Shown piece by piece: positions 42,581 to 53,200 of a DNA stretch of 64,000 nt. The DNA is taken from the NCBI RefSeq assembly GCF_963664135.1, contig NZ_OY760905.1:1550001-1614000 (forward strand), read 5' to 3'. The notes under the pieces were generated by a model that was not told the origin of the DNA, did no database searches, and was given only the letters and a program-made list of their open reading frames with translations. The translations under genes were made by a program, and so were the position numbers. Position 1 is the stretch's first letter, and the number at the start of each line of letters is the position of its first letter. The stretch is from an uncultured Acetobacterium sp. (GTDB lineage: Bacteria > Bacillota > Clostridia > Eubacteriales > Eubacteriaceae).

Positions 42581-43375
42581 TTATAGTGTAGTAAATCCGT
42601 ATTTAACAAAGATAGCTTTGGCTGCATCGCTGCTTAAGAAGTCCACAAACGCCTTTGCCGGGTCCTGATTGGTACTTGCTTTAATGACAGCAGCCGGGTA
42701 AACAATCGGTTTATGTGAAGCCGCTGGGGCGGTAGCCACAACTTTTACACCGCTTGAAGCTTTTGCATCAGTTGAGTATACTACACCAGCACTAACATTG
42801 CCAGTTTCTACCCAACTTAGCACTTCTTTTACATCTTTACCATAGACAAGCTTAGCTGTAATTTGATCCATCACGTTATAATAAGTAAACACGTCTACCG
42901 CATATTGACCAGCAGGCACCGTTGTTGGTTCGCCAATCCCAATATTAGCGATGGCAGGATCCACAACCTGAGCAAAATCATTAATGGTGGTGGCTGAATC
43001 TTTAGGCACTACCAAAACCACTTCATTTCCAAGGATGTTTTTTATTGTATCATCATTTAATAACGACGCATCTTTTAATGTTGTCATATCTTTGGTTGAC
43101 GCTGACATAAATACATCAACTGCTGCACCTTGCTGAATTTGCTGAGCAAGTGATCCCGATGAACCAAAGTTGAGGGTTAAAGTAGTATTTGGCTCCTCTT
43201 TTAAATACAAGGTCTGAATTTCTGCCATGGCATCTTTCAAACTTGCTGCCGCTGAAATAGTTAATGCTACCGGTTCCGACTTGGTTTCTTCCTTAGCGGT
43301 TGACTGACAACCGGCCAGGGCAAAGACCATTGACAACAATGCAACCAATACAATTCCTCTTTTAAACAATTTCAT
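42581..43375 (-). CDS. modA: Molybdate-binding lipoprotein
   Basis: A 264-residue lipoprotein with lipobox FALAGC, then the ModA fold: SAAASLKDAMAEI, NFGSSGSLAQQI, GAAVDVFMSA, and the Tyr-containing GVVYSTDAKA. It captures molybdate outside the membrane and delivers it to ModBC. First gene of the operon, with a consensus promoter at 43430-43458. GAAAAGGAGAAAAG precedes the ATG. Confidence 0.94.
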   Translation of the reverse strand: MKLFKRGIVLVALLSMVFALAGCQSTAKEETKSEPVALTISAAASLKDAMAEIQTLYLKEEPNTTLTLNFGSSGSLAQQIQQGAAVDVFMSASTKDMTTLKDASLLNDDTIKNILGNEVVLVVPKDSATTINDFAQVVDPAIANIGIGEPTTVPAGQYAVDVFTYYNVMDQITAKLVYGKDVKEVLSWVETGNVSAGVVYSTDAKASSGVKVVATAPAASHKPIVYPAAVIKASTNQDPAKAFVDFLSSDAAKAIFVKYGFTTL

Positions 43376-43429
43376 TTCTTTTCTCCTTTTACTTTTTTAG
43401 TTATGTTTTGTTGTGTTTAACTGTTTTTC

Positions 43430-43458
43430 ATTATACAAAACATAAGTACCAAAGTCAA
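43430..43458 (-). promoter_or_regulatory. modA promoter
   Basis: TTGACT (43453-43458), 17 bases, TATAAT (43430-43435) on the minus strand. Repeats of ACATTT/AAATGT just upstream (43460-43500) may be regulator sites. Confidence 0.75.
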
Positions 43459-43506
43459 TTGATGAAATGTTTTAATTTTGTACATTTCCTCGATACATTT
43501 AAGCAA

Positions 43507-43584
43507 AATCACTGAATATAATAGAAAACTCTGTTTTATCTCTTTGATATTCAGTGATTCTTGTATATAATAGAAACAAGAATC
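43507..43584 (+). promoter_or_regulatory. Promoter of the HTH-TOBE gene with two overlapping inverted repeats
   Basis: TTGATA (43544-43549), 16 bases, TATAAT (43566-43571). Dyad 1: 13-bp arms AATCACTGAATAT (43507-43519) and ATATTCAGTGATT (43547-43559), overlapping the -35. Dyad 2: GATTCTTGT (43556-43564) and ACAAGAATC (43576-43584) around the -10. The arms overlap at 43556-43559, so the two sites may be used alternately or together, probably by the encoded regulator. Confidence 0.65.
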
Positions 43585-43601
43585 AAAAGGAGGCAATCAT
43601 A

Positions 43602-44123
43602 ATGAATGACGAACTTTTATATACCCCTGAAGAAATTAGTCAAAAACTTAAAATAACTAAAAACACCGTTTATGAAATGATCAAACGAGGGGATCTTGAT
43701 GCCCATCGACTTGGTAAACATCTGCGTATTTCCCAATCTCAGTTTGAAACCTATTTATTAAAATCTAAGGGCTCTGCCAATCAGTATCAAGGCATTGTTT
43801 TGTTAGAAAATGATGAGAAATTTGTCCAGGTTAATGATGTCAAAATTCATGTTCACACCGACTTGACCGGAGAAGTAAAACTCTCGATTCGGCCTGAGGA
43901 TATCATCCTCAGTCTTGAACCCTTTACCAGCAGCGCCCGAAATATCTTTAAGGGTACCGTTGCTGATCTCGTCTCAAGCGACGATGGCGTTAAGGTCATT
44001 TTAGACATTGGCATTCCCATGATGTCGCTTATTACCGAGAAATCCTTGGAGAATATGAACATCAGCAAAGGTTGTGATCTTTACGCTGTTTTTAAAACCA
44101 TGTCCATTAATGTTTATAAATAA
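43602..44123 (+). CDS. Excisionase-type HTH regulator with TOBE/Mop domain
   Basis: A 173-residue protein: N-terminal HTH_17 (YTPEEISQKLKITKNTVYEM, then GKHLRISQSQ) and C-terminal TOBE/molybdopterin-binding-like domain (about 108-170: RNIFKGTVADLVSS, VKVILDIG). This layout, a short DNA-binding head plus an oxyanion-binding tail, is a functional counterpart of ModE. It is divergent from modABC and so likely senses molybdate or tungstate. Start at 43602 has AGGAGG eight bases upstream; a longer frame from 43554 has none. Confidence 0.82.
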   Translation: MNDELLYTPEEISQKLKITKNTVYEMIKRGDLDAHRLGKHLRISQSQFETYLLKSKGSANQYQGIVLLENDEKFVQVNDVKIHVHTDLTGEVKLSIRPEDIILSLEPFTSSARNIFKGTVADLVSSDDGVKVILDIGIPMMSLITEKSLENMNISKGCDLYAVFKTMSINVYK

Positions 44124-44161
44124 AATCTAAGGGAATCATGAACACGACGTCTCATCTTGAC

Positions 44162-44202
44162 CCGTTACATAACGTTTCGAAGCGTTGTGTAACGGTTTTT
44201 TT
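44162..44202 (+). terminator. Intrinsic terminator of the HTH-TOBE gene
   Basis: A 13-bp stem (44162-44174 with 44183-44195, one G-U), loop TTTCGAAG, then seven T. Confidence 0.9.
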
Positions 44203-44265
44203 GTTTCTTTTTCACTTATTATAATTACTTTTATCCTGTTTGTCAATGGATACTAGTATTTAAAA

Positions 44266-44294
44266 TTGTCAAACGTAATGAAACGTGTTATAAT
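44266..44294 (+). promoter_or_regulatory. Promoter of the HTH-PBP gene
   Basis: TTGTCA (44266-44271), 17 bases, TATAAT (44289-44294). The spacer contains two direct AAACGT/AACGT repeats 11 bp apart, a possible autoregulatory site. Confidence 0.7.
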
Positions 44295-44327
44295 TGTTTT
44301 AATAATGATTAAATACTGGAGATAATT

Positions 44328-45281
44328 ATGGAAAATAATACCGCTTTAACTGCTCAAGATGTTGCAGATATATTGAAGATCGCCAAAAACACGGTTTATG
44401 AGTTGATTAAACGGGGCGAATTGAATTCCTATAAGGTTGGCCGAAAGGTTCGCTTTACGCTCAGTGATGTGGAAGAATACATCGCCCGCTCCAAATGTAT
44501 TCAAAAACCCCTGTCTGGCGAATTAATTCAGCCTACTCCCCAGCCTCAAGTTACACCAAATTCCATGCTCTCGGGGAGTGATTTTATTATCTGTGGTCAG
44601 GATTTAATGCTGGATGTTTTATCCAGTCATATCGAAAAACAAGCGCCCGGAACCCGTACCCTCCGCTCATATATTGGTAGTTACAACAGTTTGGTAGCCT
44701 TGTATCAAGGCCATGTTCAGGTTGCCACCGCTCATCTTTGGGATGGTGACACCGGAGCCTATAACATCCCCTTTGTCCGACGACTGCTCCCGGGAATTCC
44801 AACTGTAATCATTCATCTAACCTGCCGGATTCAGGGTTTTTACGTAGCTAAGGGTAATCCTAAAAACATTCACACGATCGCGGATTTAGCCCAACCGGGT
44901 CTCACCATGATCAACCGGGAAAAAGGCTCTGGATCCCGGATCCTCTTGGACGAACACCTGCGTTTACTGGGCATTAACGGTAATTTGATTAACGGTTATC
45001 ACCGGGAGAGCCAGTCCCATTTTGCCGTTGCCAGCACCGTTGGCCGAGGCGGTGCTGATGTTGCAGTAGGTCAAGAAAAAGTGGCCAATCAGATTAAAGG
45101 GATTGAATTTATTCCGCTTCAAAAAGAACGCTATGAATTAGTCGTTAAAAAGGAAGATTTTGCTTCTGCACCGATTCAGGCTATTCTTGAAATTCTCCAC
45201 TCGGAAGAATTCCGGCTGGAGTTTGAAGGAATCGAAGGCTATGAGATTGCCGAAATGGGAACTATTATCGCTGAAATATAA
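44328..45281 (+). CDS. Excisionase-type HTH regulator with periplasmic-binding-protein-like domain
   Basis: A 317-residue protein: N-terminal HTH_17 (LTAQDVADILKIAKNTVYEL) very like that of the neighbouring HTH-TOBE protein, and a C-terminal PBP-like domain (PF12727 type, from about 85) with SYIGSYNSLVAL, ATAHLWDGDTGAYN, NREKGSGSRILLDEHL and GRGGADVAVGQ. PF12727 proteins occur with molybdenum cofactor and formate dehydrogenase genes. The ligand may be molybdate, tungstate or a cofactor precursor; this is inferred from context only. GGAGAT precedes the ATG. Confidence 0.82.
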   Translation: MENNTALTAQDVADILKIAKNTVYELIKRGELNSYKVGRKVRFTLSDVEEYIARSKCIQKPLSGELIQPTPQPQVTPNSMLSGSDFIICGQDLMLDVLSSHIEKQAPGTRTLRSYIGSYNSLVALYQGHVQVATAHLWDGDTGAYNIPFVRRLLPGIPTVIIHLTCRIQGFYVAKGNPKNIHTIADLAQPGLTMINREKGSGSRILLDEHLRLLGINGNLINGYHRESQSHFAVASTVGRGGADVAVGQEKVANQIKGIEFIPLQKERYELVVKKEDFASAPIQAILEILHSEEFRLEFEGIEGYEIAEMGTIIAEI

Positions 45282-45307
45282 AAAAACGGCATATGCCGTT
45301 TTTTTTA
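45281..45307. terminator. Bidirectional intrinsic terminator
   Basis: Palindrome ACGGCATATGCCGT flanked by A and T runs, shared by the converging HTH-PBP gene and dxs; it overlaps the dxs stop region. Confidence 0.88.
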
Positions 45308-47218
45308 CGCATCACCGAGAAATCCGGTAATCTGAGTTGCTATCTGATCTGGTAAAAATCCACAATAGTCATATAACGAAGTTATATCGCCTTGCTCCAT
45401 TAAGGGATTTTCAATGGCGTGAATTCGTAACTTTACAGGCATCATAGCATCATTCTGAGCGAATGCTGCCGCCAGTTTTTCGCCAATCCCGCCACTTCTG
45501 ATGCCTTCTTCCAGAATATAAATTAGCTTGGGTTCACCAACCAGGGCAATAATCTGTTCACCATCAAAGGGATAAACCTTTACCAGTTTAATTAACCGAA
45601 CCGGGTGCTGTTTTTTTATTAACTGAATGGCTTCGTAAGCATTACTGGTAACTCTACCATAGGTTATGATCACAACTTCAGGTTTGACCGGCTCCATTTG
45701 CTGATGTTTATCATTTGAAAAGTCCTGATAACTCAAACCGTCACAATCGGTAAAGCCGCTGCGATCGTATTGCTGCTGGGCTCCTTTGGGATAGCGAATC
45801 ACCGTCAGATTTTGATCGATAAAGGCCTGATTAAAACGTGTTCTCATTTCATCATACGTTTCCGGGCTGAAGATTTCAATTCCCGGAATCGATGATAAAT
45901 AGGTACAATCATAAATCCCCTGATGGGTAATCCCATCGCCGGGCACCAGTCCACAGCGATCCAACGCCATGATCAGCGGCAGTTTCTGGATGGCGGCATC
46001 ATGGATCAACTGATCATAAACCCGCTGAACAAAGGTTGAATAGATGGCACATACCGGGGTTTTGCCATTGGCCGAAAGCCCGGTTCCAAAGGTGACGGCA
46101 TGTTCTTCGGCAATGCCCACATCATAAAAACGTTTCGGATGAACTTGACTGAACCGATCCAATCCGGTTCCTCCGGTCATGGCGGCAGTGATTGCACAAA
46201 CGGACTCATTGGCATTGGCGGCCTCTACCATGATGTCACCGAACACTGATGAAAAATTAATATCAGTATTATTTTTCTCAATTCCCTTTGTCATGTCAAA
46301 GGCACCTGATGAATGGTACATTTCGGGATGTTCTTCTGCCAGTTGGTAGCCTTTTCCTTTGACAGTATGGACATGAACCAGACAGCAATTACGCTTGCTT
46401 TTAGCTTCACTCAGTACTGATTCCAGTTTTTTAAGATCGCATCCATCCACCGGCCCCAGATAATCCAGCCCCAGATGTTCAAAAAAGTTTTCGGAGACCA
46501 ATCTTTTTTTTACATGCTTTTTAATGCTTCTGGTTCCCTCAATCAGGCCATCCCCAATTAAGGGGATTTTGTGTAAAAAGGACTGGGTATGATGTTTTAA
46601 GTTAAAATAATTCTGACTGTTTCTTATTTTTGATAGGTGATTAGACAGACCGCCAACATTTTCAGAAATAGACATTTCATTATCATTTAGCAGAATAATC
46701 AGTCTTAAATCCTTGCGGGTACAATTATTTAAGGCTTCATAAATCATTCCGTTGGTAAACGAACCATCGCCCACAACAGCAATTACGTAATTTTCCTTAC
46801 CATCCAGTTGATTGGCCATGGCCAGACCCAGAGCAGCTGAAATAGATGTTCCGCTGTGGCCAGCCCCAAAAGCATCCCGATCACTCTCTTTACGATTGGT
46901 AAAACCGGAGATCCCGTTCCACTGGCGAAGGGTTGAGAATTCATGCTGTCTTCCAGTTACCAGCTTGTGAGCATAGCATTGATGCCCCACATCAAAAACG
47001 ATCTGATCATCCGGGTTGTTAAAGACCCGATGGATTGCCAGGGTTGTTTCAACAATACCAAGATTCGAAGCCAGATGTCCCCCATTTTTTGATACCGTTT
47101 CTAAAATTTTATTGCGAATTTCCCCGGCAAGCTCACTAAGATCACTGTATGACAGGTCTTTTAAATCCTGGGGGGATAAAACGTTATTTAGTAAAGTCAA
47201 TTTGAATCCTTTCATCAT
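45305..47218 (-). CDS. dxs: 1-deoxy-D-xylulose-5-phosphate synthase
   Basis: A 637-residue thiamine-diphosphate enzyme making DXP from pyruvate and glyceraldehyde 3-phosphate, the first step of the MEP isoprenoid pathway. Motifs: GGHLASNLGIVE, FDVGHQCYAHK, GHSGTSISAALGLA, the thiamine motif GDGSFTNGMIYEALNN, DVGIAEEHAVTFGTGL and RYPKGA. Length is normal. AGAGGT precedes the ATG. It is solitary, whereas in many Firmicutes it lies with xseB/ispA. Confidence 0.96.
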   Translation of the reverse strand: MMKGFKLTLLNNVLSPQDLKDLSYSDLSELAGEIRNKILETVSKNGGHLASNLGIVETTLAIHRVFNNPDDQIVFDVGHQCYAHKLVTGRQHEFSTLRQWNGISGFTNRKESDRDAFGAGHSGTSISAALGLAMANQLDGKENYVIAVVGDGSFTNGMIYEALNNCTRKDLRLIILLNDNEMSISENVGGLSNHLSKIRNSQNYFNLKHHTQSFLHKIPLIGDGLIEGTRSIKKHVKKRLVSENFFEHLGLDYLGPVDGCDLKKLESVLSEAKSKRNCCLVHVHTVKGKGYQLAEEHPEMYHSSGAFDMTKGIEKNNTDINFSSVFGDIMVEAANANESVCAITAAMTGGTGLDRFSQVHPKRFYDVGIAEEHAVTFGTGLSANGKTPVCAIYSTFVQRVYDQLIHDAAIQKLPLIMALDRCGLVPGDGITHQGIYDCTYLSSIPGIEIFSPETYDEMRTRFNQAFIDQNLTVIRYPKGAQQQYDRSGFTDCDGLSYQDFSNDKHQQMEPVKPEVVIITYGRVTSNAYEAIQLIKKQHPVRLIKLVKVYPFDGEQIIALVGEPKLIYILEEGIRSGGIGEKLAAAFAQNDAMMPVKLRIHAIENPLMEQGDITSLYDYCGFLPDQIATQITGFLGDA

Positions 47219-47358
47219 TTCTACCTCTTAATTGATGCACATAATAAGAGATCATCGAAACCATTGCTCTGAATTCCAGCAATTATTTATTTGTGTAAAC
47301 CCTTTCAGATGGATCTACGTATGAACTTTTATTATACCATATGAGATTATCTTTTGCT

Positions 47359-50103
47359 TTAATCATCTTTTAAGTGATGATCATCGGTTTTTCCCAGATG
47401 AGCACCTTTGTTTAGCAGCTGCTCAAAATCGTTGGCTGACATCGGTTTATGAAAATAATAACCCTGTATTTCATCACAGTCATTTTCCTTTAAAAACAAA
47501 AACTGTTCCAACGTTTCAACGCCTTCTGCGACAACCTTCATTTGCATTTGTCCAGCCAGATTTAAAATCGTTTTGGCAATGTTTCCATTATCGTTTATTG
47601 GATAATCTTTGATGAATTCACGATCAATTTTTAATTTATCAAAGTTTAGATTTTGTAGATATTTAAGTGATGAATACCCGGTTCCAAAATCATCAATCGC
47701 AACTTTTACACCCAAGGCCTTTATCTCCTCCAGTTCACTTCGGATACTGATCATATTCTCGACCAAAACATTCTCGGTGATTTCAATCTCCAGCAATTCC
47801 GCTGGCAATTGATATTTTTCTAACAGTTGCCTGATGATTTTGACGAGATCAGACTTCTTGAATTGAACCGGAGATAGATTTACAGCCACGACAATTTTTC
47901 GATTCGTCAATTCCATCCACTTTTTATTTTGTTTAATGGCTTCTTCTAAAACCCAGTTTCCAATCGGTATAATCAATTCTGTCCGCTCTGCCACCGGGAT
48001 GAACTGTACTGGACTGACATGTCCCAGATTCGGGTTATGCCATCGTAACAGGGCTTCAATACCGATGATTTCTTCGGTTCCAACCTGTATTTGGGGCTGA
48101 TAGTGGAGGCACAACTCATTATATTCAAGCGCACCTCTTAGTTCCGTTTCCAGTTTTAAATTATTGAGGTAATTTTCTTTAATTTCCTTTTCATAAAAAA
48201 CATAGGTATTATCCCCGGTTTGAATGGCATAATTTTTAGCAATATTGGCAAATTCGATGAGTTTATCCAGATCAGCACTATCCTCCTGAAAAACTGCGAT
48301 GCCTATTGAAACATTTAAATAGACCTTTTCATTTTCTATTTCCACAGGCTCTTTTAAATAGGTCATTAATTTATTCAATAAATGGCCGATTTCCAATTTA
48401 TCCCAGTTATTGACATGAACAATAACAAATTGGTCTTTATGAAGAATACCTAACAGGTCCTCATCTTTTAAAAATGTCTGAATCCGTTGGGAGGCTTCTT
48501 TTATTAAAAGAGCCCCAGATTTTTTCCCTAAATTATCATAAAGGGTATTAAAATTGGTAATCTGTATTACGATGATCGCCATCGCATCATATTGCTTAAT
48601 AAATTTCTTGGCCTTAATTTCAAATAAAGCCTGGGTAGGCAGACCAGTAATCTCATCATAATGTTTAATCTTATTAATGGCTTCTTCGGTTATCCTGGTA
48701 TTCGTCAAATCCTCAAAAACTTCCAGATAGCTACTCAATGAATCACTTTTACTGTCAAATATTTTTGAGAGCGAAATGTACTTAGGATACCTACTGCCAT
48801 CCTTTCTTTCATCAAGAATTTCGCCCTGCCAATTGCCTTCTTCATTGACTTTTTTCCAAATATCGCTGTAAATAGTTTGCAATTCTTCACTAAGTTTAAA
48901 ATCAATGGGTTTTTTCCCCAGCACCTCATCAGCTGAATACCCAGATACAGTTGAAAATGCCTTGTTAACATAAATAATGTTTGCCTTGGCATCCATGATC
49001 ATAATGCCTTCTTTGGAATTTTTAAAGATATTCTCAGCTATTTTTTCTCTGGAGGAAGCTTCTTTTTTTAACATCAATAGCCAGGTGACAATCAGACTGA
49101 TAATAAATAAAATAAAGATTAATAACACTGAAATCAGTACAATGTTTCGATTATCAACATTATTGATAATTCCCAAAGTATCCAGTGGTGCTGCGCTAAC
49201 CAATACCCAGTGAAGATTTCGATAGCCTTCCAAGGGATAAATGGGGGTATAAAAGTAGAGATCTTTGCCATCATCGAAATATCCACTTACATTATTTGCG
49301 ATCGCCTGCCAAATTTCTGGTTCATCCTGGCTGAATGAGACTTCTTTTTCATTTTCGTACATAAACGAAAAATCTTTATCGCTATTCTCACTTAATAAAT
49401 AATAGCCTTCTTCATTCAACAACAGAATTTTCATATCGATGCTACTTTTTGAGTCATTTTCAATTTGATCCAACATATTTTGAGCCAGATAGTTTAAAAT
49501 TAAAATACCCTGTCGCTCATTTTTGTCATTAAAAACAGGAATAACCAGCCGAATCAGCGGTTTGATGGGTATTTCAATTTCATTGTCTTTCATACTCAAA
49601 TCCATTGGCGAAATATAAATTTCCCCAGGATTAAGCTTCATCCCTTCCTGAAAATAATATCGGTCGCCTTTATATTGCAAATCAATATCGGCTACGGATA
49701 TCGTTCCGTTGTTCCCATTATTGACCCGAACTTTTTCGTTACCATCGTTTCCGATGAACCGAATGGAATCATAGATTTTTTTATTGGTCATCATATTAGA
49801 AAAAATGCGTTTTAATTCGTCCCGATTGATAACCTCTGCCGAATTACTGACATATGCCTTTATTTCACTTGAATTCAAGATAATGTTTCCATCGGAATTA
49901 ATATCCTCAAAAATCGAATTGACATTAACACCAACGATCTCACTGTTATTCAGTTGTCTGATTTTTATGATATTTTTTCCATTTTCAATGTTTATGTAAA
50001 TGAACATGCTTGCTAAAATGACGATCATAAGCAATCCAGGCACAAAGATTATGACAAAATTTTTCAACATCTGTTTTAGTCGTTTATTTTTAGACTCCAT
50101 CAT
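47359..50103 (-). CDS. Cache-PAS-GGDEF-EAL membrane protein (c-di-GMP phosphodiesterase)
   Basis: A 914-residue sensor. TM1 (about 13-35), an extracellular dCache ligand-binding domain (about 40-320), TM2 (about 322-345), a PAS domain (about 355-470), GGDEF (about 480-640) and EAL (about 655-900). The GGDEF active site is degenerate: LHKDQF stands where GGDEF is expected, so cyclase activity is unlikely. The EAL domain keeps EALLRW (about 681), NLSPVQF, EITENV, DDFGTGYSSL and AEGVET, so it should hydrolyse c-di-GMP. The signal read by the Cache domain is unknown. It lies next to the giant surface protein, which it may control. Confidence 0.92.
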   Translation of the reverse strand: MMESKNKRLKQMLKNFVIIFVPGLLMIVILASMFIYINIENGKNIIKIRQLNNSEIVGVNVNSIFEDINSDGNIILNSSEIKAYVSNSAEVINRDELKRIFSNMMTNKKIYDSIRFIGNDGNEKVRVNNGNNGTISVADIDLQYKGDRYYFQEGMKLNPGEIYISPMDLSMKDNEIEIPIKPLIRLVIPVFNDKNERQGILILNYLAQNMLDQIENDSKSSIDMKILLLNEEGYYLLSENSDKDFSFMYENEKEVSFSQDEPEIWQAIANNVSGYFDDGKDLYFYTPIYPLEGYRNLHWVLVSAAPLDTLGIINNVDNRNIVLISVLLIFILFIISLIVTWLLMLKKEASSREKIAENIFKNSKEGIMIMDAKANIIYVNKAFSTVSGYSADEVLGKKPIDFKLSEELQTIYSDIWKKVNEEGNWQGEILDERKDGSRYPKYISLSKIFDSKSDSLSSYLEVFEDLTNTRITEEAINKIKHYDEITGLPTQALFEIKAKKFIKQYDAMAIIVIQITNFNTLYDNLGKKSGALLIKEASQRIQTFLKDEDLLGILHKDQFVIVHVNNWDKLEIGHLLNKLMTYLKEPVEIENEKVYLNVSIGIAVFQEDSADLDKLIEFANIAKNYAIQTGDNTYVFYEKEIKENYLNNLKLETELRGALEYNELCLHYQPQIQVGTEEIIGIEALLRWHNPNLGHVSPVQFIPVAERTELIIPIGNWVLEEAIKQNKKWMELTNRKIVVAVNLSPVQFKKSDLVKIIRQLLEKYQLPAELLEIEITENVLVENMISIRSELEEIKALGVKVAIDDFGTGYSSLKYLQNLNFDKLKIDREFIKDYPINDNGNIAKTILNLAGQMQMKVVAEGVETLEQFLFLKENDCDEIQGYYFHKPMSANDFEQLLNKGAHLGKTDDHHLKDD

Positions 50104-50204
50104 AACCTTCCTTTTGATCTTATTAATTAGCTATTCTATCTGAAATCATTATACTAGACTAACAGAAGTGATGCAATCAAATACACAAACCCTTAAAAGC
50201 CAAA

Positions 50205-50244
50205 TCAATAAAAGCATCCATGAACTTTTTCTTCATGGATGCTT
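50205..50244 (-). terminator. Terminator of the giant repeat protein gene
   Basis: AAGCATCCATGAA (50212-50224) and TTCATGGATGCTT (50232-50244), perfect 13-bp stem, followed on the minus strand by TTATTGATTT after a T pair. Confidence 0.75.
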
Positions 50245-50263
50245 GATCTGTTAATGTAAATTT

Positions 50264-53200
50264 TTACCTATTTGTACTTCGGTGCGGAAGTCCGGGATGA
50301 GGATTACCGGGTCCCTTGATGTCTGACAGTGGAATCACCGAAAAGTGAGCTTCTGCAGCCAACGATTCGGTCGCATCAAAGGACCAGCTGGTGTCGGTGC
50401 TGACACTGGTACCCGCCACAAACCAGCCGTCAAACTGGTACCCGCTATTAGGAGTCACGGTTAAGGTGACGGCTTCTTCCTGCCCGAATGATCCGCCTCC
50501 GGATACTGTCCCACCTTGTTCAGGAACAGCTTTGGCAGTAATGCTGTATTTTCCCTGAACAAAATGAGCCGTATAGGTTTTACTGCCATTAACCGTCGTC
50601 TTAAAGACCGGTGAGATCGCTCCTTTAATCCGGCCATTTTCATCGGACCAGTAGCCAAAGATATAACCAGACTGAGTCGGCACGGCTGTTAGGGTGGCCG
50701 TATCCCCATAGGCGTAGGTGTTCTGACCCGTAACATAACCAGCACCTTTTGGATCCACATTAGCACTAATGTCATGGGTGGTTTTTTCAAACACCGCGGT
50801 TAAAGTCGTATCTTCAGATATTCTAAAAAGATAACTTCTGGCATTGGAAACTTTCAATCCGTTCTGATTGACCCAGTGAAGGAATTGGTAACCAGGGTAT
50901 GCCACTGCATAAACCATTACATATTGGCCAGATTCGACGGTCTTTTCACCGGCAATCACATCGCCAACCAGAATTGCTTTGCCTTGTAACACCGATTGTT
51001 CAGTGACAGAGAGTTTTACTGTTGCGTTTGATTTGAAATGCGCGATCAGAACAGTATCTCCGGTAACGGTAAAGGTATAGACCGCATCTGAACTGATAAC
51101 ATTCCCTTTCAAATCCGTCCAGTTGGTAAATTCATAGCCATAACCGGGGATGGCTTCTACGGTTGTCTGATTCCCAACAATGGTATCCAGATGATAGCCT
51201 CTGGCGATATTGCCACGCAGATACTCTTCGGCCAAAGGAATAATCAGTGCCCCTTTCGTATTTTTAAAGGTTGCGGAAATCGTGATGGGCGCCAGATTAA
51301 TCCAGTCTTCATTTAAGGTAAAGGTATAATCCAAGTCTGTCGAAATACAGGACTGCGTTCCCTGAGCATCGGTCATCATCCACCCGGCAAAAGTATATCC
51401 ACTATTGGCACTGGCCGATAAATTGACGGTGTCGCCGAAATTGTAATAACCAGCCCCGGTTGCAGTTCCGCCATCATCAACGGTTACATCCACCTGATAG
51501 ACATTGGGTGTAAAAACTGCGGTAAGATTGGTGTCTTTTGTCAGGGTAATGGCATCACTGCTCAACGTTGAGACCTGTTCTCCGGTGTCTGCATCCAGCC
51601 AGGCCGTAAAGGAATAGCCGGGAAAGGCCACTGCTGAAATACTGGCCTGATCGGCATCCGAAGTCGGATTATAGCCGCCTTCGCCGGAAAGCGTTCCGCC
51701 GGTAACCGGGTCAGCCATTAAAGTCAAAACAAATTCTTCGTTACTGAAATCAGCTTCCAGATTGCGGTCGGCGGTGGCTGTGAAGGTATAGTTGGGTTCC
51801 TGACTCACACATTGGCCGTTTTCAAACCAGCCCACAAATTGCGAACCGCTTGCGGGTGAAGCCTGCAGTGAAACCGCTGTACCAGCTGGATAAACCCCAT
51901 CCGGACCGCTATTGGAAACACTCCCTAAGGCCGGATCATTGACCGTGGTGGTCATCGTATAGGTTTGTGGGGAGAAACTGGCGGTCAGGTCTGTTTCTGC
52001 TCTTAAGGTAAAGGTATAAACGGCATCGGAACTCAACAGATTTCCGGTTGCATCCATAAAGCCGGTAAAGATATAGCCCGCTTCCGGGGTTGCCGTTAAG
52101 GTGACTGCCTTTCCGTAATCAGTGGTTCCAGCTCCTGAAACGGTGCCCCCGCCATCAGGTGTAATACTGACATTGACAGCAAATTGTTCGAGCTTGAATT
52201 TGGCAAAAAGCACCCGTGAATAATAGGCTACAAAATCATATTCCGGGGTATCACAGACCTTTATTCCAGCAATATCGTACCATCCCACGAATTCATAGCC
52301 GTTAAAGGGCACCGCATTCATGTAAAATTCATCTTTTGTTTCGGATGTCTGGTAAACCTTATAAACCCGTCCACCTTCAAGGGGATCCGGGAAGGCCAAT
52401 GCCATGATCCCTTTATGAGAAAAAGCAGCAACCAAGGTCCGGTCTTTTTCGGCCGTAAACGTATAGGTATCTTTCTTCTCAACTTCCTTTCCATTTTCAT
52501 ACCAGCCTTCAAATTCGTAGTCCTTCTTCTCTTCAGCTTTTAAAGTAACTGACTCGCCATTTGTTGCGACCAATCCAGTTTCAGGTATGTCTTTATCGTC
52601 AGAGGTCACCGTTCCCCCCTCAACATAGTCGCATTGGACTAGAATTGTGACCGACGGTTCGGCCTCAAAATTAGCGGTTACGGTTGTATTTTCGGTGACA
52701 TCAAAGGTATAATCTGCAGTTTGCGAAACAACCGCATTATTTTCATCGGTCCAGTTGGTAAAGGAATATCCTTTTAGCGAGGTCGCACTGACCGTTACTG
52801 AGTCTGATAGTTTATAGGGGCTTGTTCCGGTTTGAGTGACCGTTCCCTGGGCAGCATCTTCGGATTCTGCTGTCACGGTAAAGGCATTTTCTTCATAACT
52901 GGCAATGTAGCTGGTATCTGCCGTCAAGTCAAAAGTATACGTCTCTGAAGTCGAAGCCGGCACATCGTCCGTCAATGCGCTGAACCAGCCTTTAAAAATA
53001 TAATTATCGGTATCTGCATCATCCAGGGTCGCGGTGATGGTATGTTCTCCGGTTTGGGCTAAGCCATCTCCGGTAAAGGTTACCAGCGTATCCATTGTGG
53101 TTGGATCTGCAGTGAGGGTTACATTGGCTCCCAACTCAAACTGAGCAGTCAGATTGTGATCAGCCGCCACCGCCGTCAGTGTATAGGATTCGTCTTCGGA

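Noticed and set aside
50264-50330. Possible LPxTG-type sorting signal at the end of the giant protein
   Set aside because: The end reads GLPHRST, lacks the required T-G, and no hydrophobic segment plus basic tail follows.
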